Source of the DNA: Leucobacter chromiisoli
GTDB taxonomy: Bacteria > Actinomycetota > Actinomycetes > Actinomycetales > Microbacteriaceae
Assembly (NCBI RefSeq): GCF_016522505.1
Contig: NZ_JAEHOH010000003.1
Span: 62,001-126,000, forward strand
Direction: 5' to 3'
Length of the DNA stretch: 64,000 nt
Shown here: positions 16,526 through 27,322 of the stretch, in pieces
Layout of the letters: the number at the start of each line of letters is the position of its first letter
Numbering within the stretch: the stretch's first letter is position 1
The notes under the pieces: model-generated
The model's database searches: none
Told to the model about the DNA's origin: nothing
What the model saw: only the letters and a program-made list of their open reading frames with translations
Position numbers and translations under genes: made by a program

Positions 16526-19500
16526 GACTCTCCTCCCGCGCTCCGCACCGTCTCGGAGACGTCGATGGTGATGGCGAGCAGCGCCTTGTCGGTTCCGAGC
16601 GCCTCGGCCGCGCTGGTGAAGACGACGCCCTCGATGCTCTTCGGCTCCGTGTCGGCGAGCGTCGAGATGTCGGCCGTCGGCTGCACGGCGATGGCGACCG
16701 CCAGGGTCTCCGCGGCGATCAGGCCGGCGTGCGCCTCCAGCGCGGCCGCGTGCGCTGGCTCGGCGTTCAGCGCCAGGCCGATGCGGTCGCTCACGTCGAG
16801 GCCCGCGTTCTTGCGCGCCTCCTGCACGGCCCGGATCGCGTCGCGCGCGACCCCCTCGGCCTCCAGCTCGGGAGTCGTGCGGGTCTCGAGCAGCACGAAT
16901 CCGCCGTCGGGGATGAGCGTCAGCGCCGGGCCCTCGTCCCCCGCGCCGCCCGAGGCTCGCTCGTCCGTCGAACCCGCCCGGAGCGTCAGCTCGTACTCCT
17001 GCGGCTCCAGCGCGATGCCGCCGGCCACGATCACGCCGTCCTGCTCGCGCCAGTCACCCGACTTCGCGGCCGCGATCGCCTGCTGCACCTGCTTGCCGAG
17101 GCGCGGGCCGGCCGCCCGCGCGTTCACCGTGAGCGTCTGCACGATGCCGTGGTCGGCGGCGCTCGTCTCGGTCTGCTGCACGAGGCGCACGTCCTTGACG
17201 TTGAGCTCCTCGCGCAGGATGCCGGCGAAGGGCCGCAGCGCCTCGGGGTTGGCGGTCACCACGGTCAGCGCGGCGAGGGGCAGTCGCACGCGGAGCCGGC
17301 GGGCCTTGCGCAGCGCCAGGGCCTGGGAGGTGATCTGCCGCACCTCGTCCATCGCGGCGACGAGCTCCGCCGTCTCGGGCGAGGCCGACGCGTCGGGGAA
17401 TGCCGATGCGTCGGGCCAGTCCTCGAGATGCACCGAGCGCCCTCCGGTCAGGCCGCGCCACAGCTCCTCGGAGACGAGCGGCGTCAGGGGGGCGGCGACG
17501 CGGGCGACGGTCTCGAGCACGGTGTAGAGCGTGTCGAAGGCCTGCCGGTTGGACTCGCGGCCGTTCTCCCCGTGCACGCCCTCCCAGAACCGATCGCGCG
17601 AGCGCCGCACGTACCAGTTGGTGAGCACCTCAGCGTAGGAGCGGAGCGCCTCGGCCGCGGACGTGGTGTCCAGACCCTCGAGGTGCGCCCCGACGTCCTG
17701 CACGAGCCGGCCCGTCTTGGCGAGGATGTAGCGGTCGAGCGGATCGGCGGAGTCGGTGCGCCACCGCGCCTCGACGCCGTCGGCGTTGGCGTAGAGGCTG
17801 AAGAAGTACCAGGTGCTCCAGAGCGGCAGGATGAACTGCCGGACGCCCTCGCGGATGCCCTCCTCGGTGACGATGAGGTTGCCCCCGCGCACCACGGGAG
17901 AGGCCATGAGGAACCAGCGCATCGCGTCCGACCCGTCGCGGTCGAAGACCTCGTTGACGTCGGGGTAGTTGCGCAGCGACTTCGACATCTTGTTGCCGTC
18001 GGAGCCGAGCACGATGCCGTGGCTGATCACGTTCTTGAACGCCGGGCGGTCGAAGAGCGCCGTCGCGAGCACGTGCTGCACGTAGAACCAGCCGCGCGTC
18101 TGCCCGATGTACTCGACGATGAAGTCGGCGGGCTGGTGCGTGTCGAACCACTCCTGGTTCTCGAACGGGTAGTGCACCTGCGCGAAGGGCATCGACCCCG
18201 AGTCGAACCAGACGTCGAAGACGTCCTCGATGCGGCGCATCGTCGACCGCCCCGAGGGGTCGTCGGGGTTCGGGCGGGTGAGCGTGTCGATGTAGGGGCG
18301 GTGCAGGTCGACCTCGCCGGCCTCGTTCCTCGGCAGATCCCCGAAGTCGCGCTCGAGCTCGGCGAGCGACCCGTAGACGTCGATGCGGGGGTGCTCCGGG
18401 TCGTCGCTCTTCCAGACCGGGATCGGGCTGCCCCAGTACCGGTTGCGGCTCACCGACCAGTCGCGGGCCCCCTCGAGCCACCTGCCGAACTGGCCGTGCT
18501 TGACGTTCTCGGGCACCCAGGTGATCTGCTCGTTCGTCTCGAGCATGCGCTCCTTGATCGGCGCGATGCGCACGAACCAGCTCGACACCGCCCGGTAGAT
18601 GAGCGGGTTCCGGCAGCGCCAGCAGTGCGGGTACGAGTGCTCGTAGCTCTGCTCGCGCAGCAGGCGCCCGCGCTGCCTGAGCAGGCGGATGAGCGGGCGG
18701 TTCGCGTCCATCCAGAGCTCTCCGGCGACGTCGGAGACGGCGTCGATGAAGCGTCCGCTGTCGTCGAGGCTCAGGATCGTGGGCATGCCCGCGGCGCTCG
18801 TGATGCGCATGTCGTCCTCGCCGTACGCGGGCGACTGGTGCACGATGCCGGTGCCGTCGGTCGTGGTGACGTAGTCGTCGACCAGCACGCGCCAGCAGTT
18901 CTCGGTGCCCCACACGCCCGCGTCGGCGAAGTAGTCGAAGACCGGCTCGTAGCGCACGTCGGCGAGCTCCGCGCCCGGCAGGGTGGCGACCACGGCCTCG
19001 CGCAGCGCCTCGGCGGACTCGTAGCCGAGATCCTTCGCGTAGCCGCCGGCGAGGTCGAGCGCCAGGAGGTACCGGTCGCCGCCGTCCGGTCCCGTCGCGC
19101 CGTCGCGCGGGCCCGCCGAGGCTCCGAGCGGCCCCTCGGGCACGACCGCGTAGGCGATCTCGGGCCCGACCGCGAGTGCGGCATTGGTCGGCAGGGTCCA
19201 GGGCGTCGTCGTCCAGGCGAGCGCCCGCACCCCCTCGAGGCCGAGCTCGGCCGCGCGCTCGCCGAGGAGCGGGAAGGTCACGGTGACCGAGGGATCCTGG
19301 CGCATCTGGTAGACGTCGTCGTCCATGCGCAGCTCGTGGTTCGAGAGCGGCGTCTCGTCGCGCCAGCAGTACGGCAGCACGCGGTGGCCCTCGTAGGCGA
19401 GCCCCTTCTCGTGCAGCTGCTTGAACGCCCAAATGACGCTCTCCATGTAGTCGAGGTTCAGCGTCTTGTAGTCGTTCTCGAAGTCGACCCAGCGCGCCTG

Positions 19501-19989
19501 GCGGGTGACGTACTCCTCCCACTCGCGCGTGTACTGCAGCACCGACTCCCGCGCCTTCTCGTTGAAGGCCGCGACGCCCATCTCCTCGATCTCGCTCTTC
19601 TCGGTGATGCCGAGCTGCTTCATCGCCTCGAGCTCCGCGGGCAGGCCGTGGGTGTCCCAGCCGAAGCGGCGCTCGACCTTCTTGCCGCGCATCGTCTGGA
19701 AGCGGGGGAACACGTCTTTCGCGTAGCCCGTGAGCAGGTGGCCGTAGTGCGGCAGGCCGTTCGCGAAGGGCGGTCCGTCGTTGAACACCCACTCGTCGTG
19801 TCCCTCGCGACGGCGGATCGACTCCCGGAACGTGTCGTCCCGGCGCCAGAAGTCGAGCACCCGCCGCTCGATCTCGGGGAACTTCGGCGAGGGGGTGACG
19901 CCGAAGGCGGCGCCCGCGGGCTGGCTCGCGGTGTCGCCGCCGTTCGCCTCGGCTGCGTCTGCGCCCGTCGACTGCTGGGGGTACGGCAT
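16522..19989 (-). CDS. ileS: Isoleucyl-tRNA synthetase
   Basis: A 1155-residue class Ia synthetase. The HIGH motif is [10 protein letters not shown], the editing (CP1) region contains [20 protein letters not shown], and the second ATP motif is [17 protein letters not shown]. The anticodon-binding and C-terminal regions complete the long actinobacterial form. ATG 19989 follows GAAGAGGAACCC; a longer open frame reaches 20382 but would run through the T-box RNA. A 36-residue Ala/Gly/Gln-rich tail precedes the conserved domain. Expression is expected to respond to uncharged tRNA-Ile through the T-box leader. First gene of the ileS-folC-DUF4233-ndk set. Confidence 0.96.
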   Translation of the reverse strand: MPYPQQSTGADAAEANGGDTASQPAGAAFGVTPSPKFPEIERRVLDFWRRDDTFRESIRRREGHDEWVFNDGPPFANGLPHYGHLLTGYAKDVFPRFQTMRGKKVERRFGWDTHGLPAELEAMKQLGITEKSEIEEMGVAAFNEKARESVLQYTREWEEYVTRQARWVDFENDYKTLNLDYMESVIWAFKQLHEKGLAYEGHRVLPYCWRDETPLSNHELRMDDDVYQMRQDPSVTVTFPLLGERAAELGLEGVRALAWTTTPWTLPTNAALAVGPEIAYAVVPEGPLGASAGPRDGATGPDGGDRYLLALDLAGGYAKDLGYESAEALREAVVATLPGAELADVRYEPVFDYFADAGVWGTENCWRVLVDDYVTTTDGTGIVHQSPAYGEDDMRITSAAGMPTILSLDDSGRFIDAVSDVAGELWMDANRPLIRLLRQRGRLLREQSYEHSYPHCWRCRNPLIYRAVSSWFVRIAPIKERMLETNEQITWVPENVKHGQFGRWLEGARDWSVSRNRYWGSPIPVWKSDDPEHPRIDVYGSLAELERDFGDLPRNEAGEVDLHRPYIDTLTRPNPDDPSGRSTMRRIEDVFDVWFDSGSMPFAQVHYPFENQEWFDTHQPADFIVEYIGQTRGWFYVQHVLATALFDRPAFKNVISHGIVLGSDGNKMSKSLRNYPDVNEVFDRDGSDAMRWFLMASPVVRGGNLIVTEEGIREGVRQFILPLWSTWYFFSLYANADGVEARWRTDSADPLDRYILAKTGRLVQDVGAHLEGLDTTSAAEALRSYAEVLTNWYVRRSRDRFWEGVHGENGRESNRQAFDTLYTVLETVARVAAPLTPLVSEELWRGLTGGRSVHLEDWPDASAFPDASASPETAELVAAMDEVRQITSQALALRKARRLRVRLPLAALTVVTANPEALRPFAGILREELNVKDVRLVQQTETSAADHGIVQTLTVNARAAGPRLGKQVQQAIAAAKSGDWREQDGVIVAGGIALEPQEYELTLRAGSTDERASGGAGDEGPALTLIPDGGFVLLETRTTPELEAEGVARDAIRAVQEARKNAGLDVSDRIGLALNAEPAHAAALEAHAGLIAAETLAVAIAVQPTADISTLADTEPKSIEGVVFTSAAEALGTDKALLAITIDVSETVRSAGGES

Positions 19990-20294
19990 GGGTTCCTCTT
20001 CTGCTCCGGCTTCCGAATCTCTCGGCCGCTCCGCCGCAGGCCTCCCGGTTCGGGATCCGCTGGTGCGAACGGCTTCGTCACGCCGGGACGAGCGCCGGCG
20101 TGCATCTGCACGCGGCTCCCGCGGTACCACCCCGCTTGCCCGTTCCCCTCGCCGCTTCCGCGGCTCCGGATCCGGGCCTCTCCGTTCGGCTGTGACGGGC
20201 CGTACCCGCCCGGTTCTACTGAGCGCCGCCCGTCGCGAGACGTTCGGCGCCGTTCTTCCGGGGACTCCCCAGTGATAGTGGATCGACGTCGCTG
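19990..20294 (-). promoter_or_regulatory. T-box riboswitch (isoleucine) in the ileS leader
   Basis: The leader carries the T-box sequence GGGTGGTACCGCGG (minus strand, 20119-20132), the signature that pairs with the tRNA 3' end. Near its 5' end, CACTATCACTGGGG holds the specifier ATC (20274-20276), an Ile codon, followed by the GGAAGAACG element typical of the short stem I of actinobacterial ileS T-boxes. These work at translation by freeing the ribosome binding site when uncharged tRNA-Ile binds. A -10 TAGAAT at 20301-20306 sets the 5' end. The stretch between the T-box core and the ATG (about 130 bases) is longer than usual. This explains the 383-base gap without a gene. Confidence 0.88.
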
Positions 20295-20308
20295 CCGGAA
20301 ATTCTACA

Positions 20309-20324
20309 CGTCCGACCTCGGACG
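20309..20324. promoter_or_regulatory. Perfect palindrome, probable TetR operator, overlapping the ileS promoter
   Basis: CGTCCGACCTCGGACG has 7-bp perfect arms around a 2-base centre. It lies 2 bases upstream of the ileS -10 element and about 49 bases from the divergent TetR start, the normal place for a TetR operator. Binding would cover the ileS -35 region. Confidence 0.5.
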
Positions 20325-20360
20325 GAGCGTCGAGGCGCGGACCGCGGCCGGGACGTTCAC

Positions 20361-20366
20361 TAGCAT
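20361..20366 (+). promoter_or_regulatory. -10 element, leaderless arrangement, TetR gene
   Basis: TAGCAT ends 6 bases before GTG 20373, so the transcript would start at the start codon. Confidence 0.5.
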
Positions 20367-20372
20367 GGGGCT

Positions 20373-21503
20373 GTGACGACACGAGCCTCCGCGGGATCCG
20401 CTGCTCCGGGCGGCCGGGGGCGACCCCGCGCCTCGAGCCGCGAGGTGCTGGAGGAGGCCGCCTACGAGCTGTTCCTCGAGCAGGGCTTCGAGGGCACGAC
20501 CGTGGCCGAGATCGCGCGCCGAGCCGGCGTGAGCCGCGGCACCTTCTTCAACTACTTCGCCTCGAAGGCCGACGTGTTCTGGGCCGACATCGACGAGGCG
20601 CTCGCCCAGCTGCCCGGCGCGCTGCGGGAGTGCGAGCGGGGGGTGCCCCCGGCGGAGGCGCTCAGCAGCGGGCTCGTGAGGCTCGCCGCGGTCTTCGGGC
20701 CGGACCGGGTGCCCTGGATCCTCACCCAGTACGAGGCGATGGGGAGCCCGGCCGAGGTCGGCGTCTCGGCGCTCGCTCGACTGGGCCGGGCGGCGGAGGA
20801 GCTCACGCAGTTCCTCGCCGAGCGCTCGGGAGCCGCAGCGCGGGATCTCCCGTCGCGCGCGCTGTCCTACGCGGCGCTGGGGACGCTCGTCGCCGCCGCT
20901 CGGACGTGGGCGGAGGCCGGGCCGGCCCGCGGCCGCCTGAGCGCGCATGTCGAGCGGGCGTTCGCGGCCGGGCCCTGGCGGGTAGACTCGGCGGCATCCC
21001 GTACGGAGGAGTCGACGATGACCGAGCACCAGTTCCCAGTCCCCCGGATCGAGCAGCACGAGGAGCGGCATCTCGCCGTCGTGCGCGAGAAGGTCCCGTT
21101 CTCCGGCATCGCGGGCCTCTACGATCGGGCCTATCCGCTCGTCTTCGACGCGCTCCGCCGCGCGGGCGTCGAACCCGCCGCCGCCCCCATGGGGGTCGTG
21201 CACGGCGAGCCGGGCGAGACGCTCGACCTCTCGGTCGCGGTGCCCGTCGCCGAGCCGTTCACGGCCGCGGAGGACGGTGGAGAGGTGACGGCGGAGACCC
21301 TCCCCGGCGGCCGCGTCGCCACCATGCTCGTGCGGGGAGACTACTCGCTGATCTCGGCCGGTTACGAGCGCCTGTTCGGATGGATCTCCGAGCAGGGCCT
21401 CGTCCCGGCGGGCATCTCGTGGGAGCAGTACCTCACGGAACCGGAGCCCGGCGGCGATCCGGCGCTGAACGAGACGCTGCTCGGCGTGCCCATCGCGGAC
21501 TAG
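20373..21503 (+). CDS. TetR-family regulator fused to a GyrI-like effector-binding domain
   Basis: One uninterrupted frame of 376 residues joins two proteins. Residues 1-215 form a complete TetR regulator: the HTH is [20 protein letters not shown], then [11 protein letters not shown], then a C-terminal ligand domain. Residues 216-376 resemble GyrI/AraC effector-binding (SRPBCC-like) domains ([20 protein letters not shown], then [20 protein letters not shown]), which bind small amphipathic ligands or drugs. At the joint is an in-frame ATG (21018) with CGGAGGAG 6 bases before it and a -10-like TAGACT at 20983-20988, so the second part may also be made alone. GTG 20373 is leaderless. Likely a drug or metabolite sensor; the target is unknown apart from the palindrome beside ileS. 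Confidence 0.75.
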   Translation: MTTRASAGSAAPGGRGRPRASSREVLEEAAYELFLEQGFEGTTVAEIARRAGVSRGTFFNYFASKADVFWADIDEALAQLPGALRECERGVPPAEALSSGLVRLAAVFGPDRVPWILTQYEAMGSPAEVGVSALARLGRAAEELTQFLAERSGAAARDLPSRALSYAALGTLVAAARTWAEAGPARGRLSAHVERAFAAGPWRVDSAASRTEESTMTEHQFPVPRIEQHEERHLAVVREKVPFSGIAGLYDRAYPLVFDALRRAGVEPAAAPMGVVHGEPGETLDLSVAVPVAEPFTAAEDGGEVTAETLPGGRVATMLVRGDYSLISAGYERLFGWISEQGLVPAGISWEQYLTEPEPGGDPALNETLLGVPIAD

Positions 21504-21705
21504 GCGGAGGCGCGGCCGGCCTCGATCCTCGCGTGCGCCGGATCGGCGGCTGCTCGCCGGTCATGGAGACTCGTCGGGGACCCCGGCTGAGGATGTCGCC
21601 GGGCTGGCAGCCGAGCGTGCGGCAGATGGCGCCCCTCCCCGCGCGACACCCCCGCACCCGATAGACTGTTGCGGTCAACCATCAGGCACCAGGGCGCCCG
21701 GTACC

Positions 21706-21729
21706 GCACCGCGCCCGACGACGCGGTGC
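21706..21729 (+). promoter_or_regulatory. Hairpin in the valS 5' leader
   Basis: GCACCGCG and CGCGGTGC form an 8-bp perfect stem with an 8-base loop. It lies between a -10-like TAGACT (21662-21667) and the ribosome binding site GGAG before ATG 21758, so it may modulate valS expression. It lacks T-box features. The rest of 21504-21757 holds nothing else I recognise. Confidence 0.35.
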
Positions 21730-21757
21730 CGCCCACATCGACCCCCGGAGCCACGGC

Positions 21758-24346
21758 ATGAGCGCGATCCCTGACAAGCCCAAACTCGAAGGCCTCGAGG
21801 CGAAGTGGGGTGAGACCTGGGAGCGCGAGGGCACCTACGCCTTCCCGCGCGAGGGCGCGGACCGCGACGACGTCTTCAGCATCGACACTCCCCCGCCGAC
21901 GGCGTCGGGATCGCTGCACGTCGGCCACGTGTTCTCGTACACGCACACCGACTCCGTCGCCCGCTACCGGCGCATGCGCGGCAAGCGGGTCTTCTACCCG
22001 ATGGGCTGGGACGACAACGGGCTGCCGACCGAGCGCCGCGTGCAGAACTACTACGGCGTGCGGTGCGACCCCTCGCTGCCCTACGTCGAGGGCTTCGTGC
22101 CGCCGCACGACGGCGGCGAGGGCAAGAGCGTGAAAGCCGCAGACCAGCAGCCCGTCTCGCGTCGCAACTTCATCGAGCTCTGCGAGCGGCTGACGGTCGA
22201 GGACGAGAAGCAGTTCGAGGATCTCTGGCGCACGCTCGGCCTCTCGGTCGACTGGACGCAGAGCTACCGCACGATCGGCGACGACTCGATCCGGGCGTCG
22301 CAGCTCGCGTTCGTGCGCAACGTCGAGCGCGGCGAGGCGTACCAGTCGCAGGCGCCCACGCTGTGGGACGTGACGTTCCGCACGGCGGTCGCGCAGGCCG
22401 AGCTCGAAGATCGGGATCAGCCGAGCGCCTACCACACGCTCGCCTTCCACAAGACCGACGGCTCCGGCGACCTCCTCGTCGACACCACGCGCCCCGAACT
22501 GCTCGCGGCATGCGTGGCGCTCGTGGCCCATCCCGACGACGAGCGCTATCGGCCGCTCTTCGGGCAGACCGTGCGCACCCCGCTCTTCGACGTGGAGGTG
22601 CCGATCGTGGCCCACCACCTCGCGCAGCAGGACAAGGGCACCGGCATCGCCATGATCTGCACCTTCGGCGACGTCACGGACGTCGTGTGGTGGCGCGAGC
22701 TCGATCTGCCCAACCGCGCGATCCTCGGCTTCGACGGCCGCGTCCTCGCGGAGGCGCCCGAGGCGATCACGAGCGAGGCCGGCCGCGACGCCTACGCGCA
22801 GATCGCCGGCAAGACCGTGTTCAGCGCGAAGAAGGCCGTCGTCGAGCTGCTGCAGGCATCCGGGGAGCTGGTCGGCGAGATCCGCGCCATCACCCACCCC
22901 GTGAAGTTCTTCGAGAAGGGCGACAAGCCGCTCGAGATCGTCTCGACGCGCCAGTGGTACATCAAGAACGGCGCCCGCGACGAGGAGCTGCGCGAGCGCC
23001 TGCTCGCGCACGGTCGCGAGCTCGAGTGGCACCCCGAGTTCATGCGGGTCCGCTACGAGAACTGGGTCGAGGGCCTCTCGGGCGACTGGCTCATCTCGCG
23101 CCAGCGCTTCTTCGGCGTGCCGATCCCCGTCTGGTACCCGCTCGACGCCGAGGGCAACCCGGTCTTCGACGAGCCCATCCTGCCCGCCGAGGACGAGCTG
23201 CCCGTCGATCCCTCCAGCGACGTTCCCGCGGGCTACACCGCCGATCAGCGCGGCGAGCCCGGCGGTTTCCAGGGCGAGGTCGACGTCATGGACACCTGGG
23301 CGACCTCCTCCCTCACCCCGCAGCTCGCAGGCGGCTGGGAGCGCGATCCCGAGCTCTTCGACCTCGTCTTCCCCTACAGCCTCCGCCCCCAGGGTCAGGA
23401 CATCATCCGCACCTGGCTCTTCTCCACCGTGCTGCGCGCCGAGCTCGAGTCCGGGCGGCTGCCGTGGGAGCACGCGGGCATCTCGGGCTGGATCCTCGAC
23501 CCCGACCGGAAGAAGATGTCGAAGTCGAAGGGCAACGTCGTGACTCCGGCGGGTCTGCTGCAGCAGCACGGCTCGGATGCGGTCCGCTACTGGGCGGCGT
23601 CGGCGAGGCTCGGCACCGACGCGGCGTTCGACCCGCAGAACCCGACGCAGATCAAGATCGGGCGCCGTCTCGCGATCAAGCTGCTCAACGCGGCGAAGTT
23701 CACGCTCTCGTTCGACGCGAGCGCGGCCGGCGCCGTCACCGAGGCGCTCGACCGCTCGATGCTCTCCGGCCTCGCGCAGGTGGTCGAGGACGCCACGCGG
23801 GCGTTCGAGGCCTACGACCACGCCCGCGCGCTCGAGCTCACCGAGTCGTTCTTCTGGACGTTCTGCGACGACTATCTGGAGCTCGTCAAGGAGCGCGCGC
23901 ACGCGGGCAGCGGACAGACCCAGGCCTCGGCCGTCACCGCGCTGCGCGCCGCGCTCTCGGTGTTCATCCGGCTGCTCGCGCCCTTCATCCCCTACGCGAC
24001 CGAGGAGACCTGGTCGTGGTTCAACGAGGGCTCCGTGCACCGCGCGCGGTGGCCGGAGGCGGCCGAGCTGACGGGGCTCGCCGGCGACGACGCCGACCCC
24101 GCGCTGCTCTCGCTCGTCGGCGGCGCGCTCATCGGCATCCGCGGCGCCAAGACCGCGGCGAAGGCCTCGCAGAAGACGCCCGTGACCCTCGCGGTCGTGC
24201 AGGCGCCGGCCGCGGATCGGGATCGACTGGCGCTCGCCTCGACCGACCTCGCCGCGGTCGGGCGGATCGCCGAGCTGCGCATCGAGCCGGCGGAGGTCGC
24301 CGAGGTGACCGTCGCCGACATCCGGCTCGAGGCGCAGGAGGCGTAG
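21758..24346 (+). CDS. valS: Valyl-tRNA synthetase
   Basis: An 862-residue class Ia synthetase that charges tRNA-Val and edits mischarged Thr. The first ATP motif is ASGSLHVGHVFSYTHTD (HVGH form of HIGH), the substrate pocket includes YPMGWDDNGLPTERRVQNYY, and the second is DRKKMSKSKGNVVTP. The protein is shorter than E. coli ValS (951) because the C-terminal coiled-coil arm is reduced, as in many actinobacteria. ATG 21758 follows CCGGAG by about 8 bases. A small gene follows after 2 bases. Confidence 0.96.
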   Translation: MSAIPDKPKLEGLEAKWGETWEREGTYAFPREGADRDDVFSIDTPPPTASGSLHVGHVFSYTHTDSVARYRRMRGKRVFYPMGWDDNGLPTERRVQNYYGVRCDPSLPYVEGFVPPHDGGEGKSVKAADQQPVSRRNFIELCERLTVEDEKQFEDLWRTLGLSVDWTQSYRTIGDDSIRASQLAFVRNVERGEAYQSQAPTLWDVTFRTAVAQAELEDRDQPSAYHTLAFHKTDGSGDLLVDTTRPELLAACVALVAHPDDERYRPLFGQTVRTPLFDVEVPIVAHHLAQQDKGTGIAMICTFGDVTDVVWWRELDLPNRAILGFDGRVLAEAPEAITSEAGRDAYAQIAGKTVFSAKKAVVELLQASGELVGEIRAITHPVKFFEKGDKPLEIVSTRQWYIKNGARDEELRERLLAHGRELEWHPEFMRVRYENWVEGLSGDWLISRQRFFGVPIPVWYPLDAEGNPVFDEPILPAEDELPVDPSSDVPAGYTADQRGEPGGFQGEVDVMDTWATSSLTPQLAGGWERDPELFDLVFPYSLRPQGQDIIRTWLFSTVLRAELESGRLPWEHAGISGWILDPDRKKMSKSKGNVVTPAGLLQQHGSDAVRYWAASARLGTDAAFDPQNPTQIKIGRRLAIKLLNAAKFTLSFDASAAGAVTEALDRSMLSGLAQVVEDATRAFEAYDHARALELTESFFWTFCDDYLELVKERAHAGSGQTQASAVTALRAALSVFIRLLAPFIPYATEETWSWFNEGSVHRARWPEAAELTGLAGDDADPALLSLVGGALIGIRGAKTAAKASQKTPVTLAVVQAPAADRDRLALASTDLAAVGRIAELRIEPAEVAEVTVADIRLEAQEA

Positions 24347-24348
24347 CC

Positions 24349-24657
24349 GTGCGACTCGGTACGCGCTGGGGTGCGGGGACTCCCCCGCACCCCAGCGTGC
24401 CCTCCGCCCTGCACGAGGCCATCGCGACGCAGGAGGCCCGGTTCCCCGAGGCCGCGTCCTGGACGCTCACCTGGCTCGAGGGTCGGCCGCGCTGCGAGCT
24501 CGACGGCGAGGTGCTCGTGTCGCTCGACCCGGCCGGCCGGGTCGTCGTGAGCGCCCCGCCGCGCGCGGGCGAACCGGGCGCGACGGGACCGACCGCCGGC
24601 GGACCGGGCGCCGCGGAGTGGGAAGACGACGATTCCGACGACGATTGGCTGACCTGA
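24349..24657 (+). CDS. Small conserved protein of unknown function downstream of valS
   Basis: A 102-residue protein starting at GTG 24349, 2 bases after the valS stop, so it is read by translational coupling. It begins VRLGTRWGAG, has a central ASWTLTWLEGRPRCELDGEV block, and ends in an acidic tail (EWEDDDSDDDWLT). Similar short proteins with the TLTWLEGRP block occur in Microbacteriaceae, but no function is known to me. A perfect 15-bp hairpin lies inside codons 6-16. Its TGATG end overlaps the next start by one base. Confidence 0.6.
   Translation: MRLGTRWGAGTPPHPSVPSALHEAIATQEARFPEAASWTLTWLEGRPRCELDGEVLVSLDPAGRVVVSAPPRAGEPGATGPTAGGPGAAEWEDDDSDDDWLT
24364..24397 (+). other. 15-bp perfect hairpin just after valS
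   Basis: Arms CGCTGGGGTGCGGGG and CCCCGCACCCCAGCG pair perfectly around a 4-base loop (ACTC). The hairpin begins 17 bases after the valS stop and lies inside the first codons of the next small gene, so it could act as a partial terminator or attenuator between valS and the two downstream genes. There is no U-tract. Confidence 0.5.
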
Positions 24658-25178
24658 TGCACCGCACGAGCGGGGGCGGAGCAGCCGCCCCGGGCAGGCG
24701 CGGAGCGCGCCTGGCGGCCGCCGCGACGGGCGTCGCCCTGGCACTCTGCCTCGCCGCCTGCGCACCCGAGCCGGGCGATGTCGCCGGCGCCCCCGACAAG
24801 GGCAGCGAGACCCCGAACGGCGAGAGCAGCTGGGGCGAGACCGGATCGGAGGACCTCGCGCCGAAGCAGACGGAGATCCCGCAGAGCTTCCCGCGGGACG
24901 CCTTCCCGATCCCCGAAGGGGCGGTCGTCGACGACACCGGCGAGCGGAGCGCGGATCAGTGGTTCGTCGTGCTCAGAGCGGCGGATCCCGCCGATGCCGA
25001 CGCGCTCTGGTCCGAGATCGTCGCCGCAGGCGGCTTCTCCGTGGGCGACGAGCAGGAGACCGTCGAGGGCGGCCGAATCGCGACGCTCGAGAGCGCGACG
25101 CTCTCGGTGCAGGCCATCACGATCCCGCAGAGCGACGACTCGATGCTGCTGAGCTTCGACCTGAGCCGCATCGGATGA
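24657..25178 (+). CDS. Predicted lipoprotein of unknown function
   Basis: A 173-residue exported lipoprotein. After a basic N-terminus, the hydrophobic stretch LAAAATGVALALCLAAC ends in a lipobox (LAAC) with Cys35 as the lipidated residue. A flexible Gly/Ser/Glu-rich linker follows, then an alpha/beta domain from about residue 75 (FPIPEGAVVDDTGE, then QWFVVLRAADPADADALW). The start ATG 24657 overlaps the previous stop (TGATG). It is the last gene of the valS transcript and converges on clpX. Confidence 0.75.
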   Translation: MHRTSGGGAAAPGRRGARLAAAATGVALALCLAACAPEPGDVAGAPDKGSETPNGESSWGETGSEDLAPKQTEIPQSFPRDAFPIPEGAVVDDTGERSADQWFVVLRAADPADADALWSEIVAAGGFSVGDEQETVEGGRIATLESATLSVQAITIPQSDDSMLLSFDLSRIG

Positions 25179-25243
25179 CTCGAACCGGCTGAGCCGGGCT
25201 CGCAGCGGCCGAGGCTCCGCCGGAGCGGGCGGATCCTCCGCCG

Positions 25244-26509
<1,266 letters not shown>

Positions 26510-26624
26510 CCGCGATTCCTCCCAGCATCATCACGTGTTCGCTGCACACGAGCCTATCCGCAGCCACCGACATTCGACGACGGCACGCCGCGGGCCCCGA
26601 GGCGCTCCCCGGGGCCCGCCTCGG

Positions 26625-27296
26625 CTACTCCTGAGGCAGCACCGGCTGCGGGTTCTTGCGGCTCGTCAGCACCTGATCGACGAGTCCGTACTCGAGCGCC
26701 TCCTGGGCTCCGAGGATCTTGTCGCGATCGATGTCGCGGTTCACCTGCTCGGGCGTGCGCTTCGAGTGCTTCGACAGCGTCTCCTCGAGCCACTCGCGCA
26801 TGCGCAGGATCTCGCGCGCCTGGATCTCGATGTCGGACGCCTGCCCGTGGCCGGCCTGCCCGGTCGAGGGCTGATGGATCAGCACGCGGGCGTTCGGGAG
26901 CGCCAGGCGCTTGCCCGGCGTGCCGCCGGCGAGGAGCACGGCCGCGGCCGAGGCCGCCTGCCCGAGGCACACCGTCTGCACGTGCGGTCGGATGTACTGC
27001 ATCGTGTCGTAGATCGCCGTCATCGCGGTGAAGGAGCCGCCGGGCGAGTTGATGTACATGGTGATGTCGCGCTCGGGATCCTGGCTCTCCAGGACGAGCA
27101 GCTGCGCCATGACGTCGTCGGCGGAGGCGTCGTCCACCTGCACCCCGAGGAAGATGATGCGATCCTCGAAGAGCTTCGCGTAGGGGTCCTGACGCTTGAA
27201 CCCGTACGCGGTGCGCTCCTCGAAGGACGGCAGGACGTAGCGGGACTGCGGCATCGCCACGCCGGATCCGCCCGACTGCGGCATCTCTGCATTCAT
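26625..27296 (-). CDS. clpP2: ATP-dependent Clp protease proteolytic subunit 2
   Basis: A 223-residue serine protease subunit that assembles with ClpP1 into a mixed tetradecamer in actinobacteria. The nucleophile is in [18 protein letters not shown] (Ser of AAS), His in [10 protein letters not shown], and the Asp in the RDIDRDKI region. The N-terminal tail is longer than in ClpP1. ATG 27296 is chosen; an ATG at 27311 is also in frame. It follows clpP1 by 26 bases. Confidence 0.94.
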   Translation of the reverse strand: MNAEMPQSGGSGVAMPQSRYVLPSFEERTAYGFKRQDPYAKLFEDRIIFLGVQVDDASADDVMAQLLVLESQDPERDITMYINSPGGSFTAMTAIYDTMQYIRPHVQTVCLGQAASAAAVLLAGGTPGKRLALPNARVLIHQPSTGQAGHGQASDIEIQAREILRMREWLEETLSKHSKRTPEQVNRDIDRDKILGAQEALEYGLVDQVLTSRKNPQPVLPQE

Positions 27297-27322
27297 GTGT
27301 GGATGATTCACTTTCTCTCGAC

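Noticed and set aside
16729-20376. A very long plus-strand open frame (over 1200 codons) across ileS
   Set aside because: It is the antisense shadow of ileS in GC-rich DNA: Arg/Val/Leu-rich, no domain, and covered by a certain gene on the other strand. The same applies to similar long frames over uvrB, tig, thrS, folC and the adenine deaminase.
19990-20382. N-terminal extension of IleS by 131 codons
   Set aside because: The frame stays open but runs through the T-box RNA and promoter; a ribosome binding site exists before ATG 19989.
21675-21757. T-box riboswitch before valS
   Set aside because: A GGTACCGC string is present, but no specifier stem, no TGGTACCGCGG with flanks and no clear Val codon loop were found.
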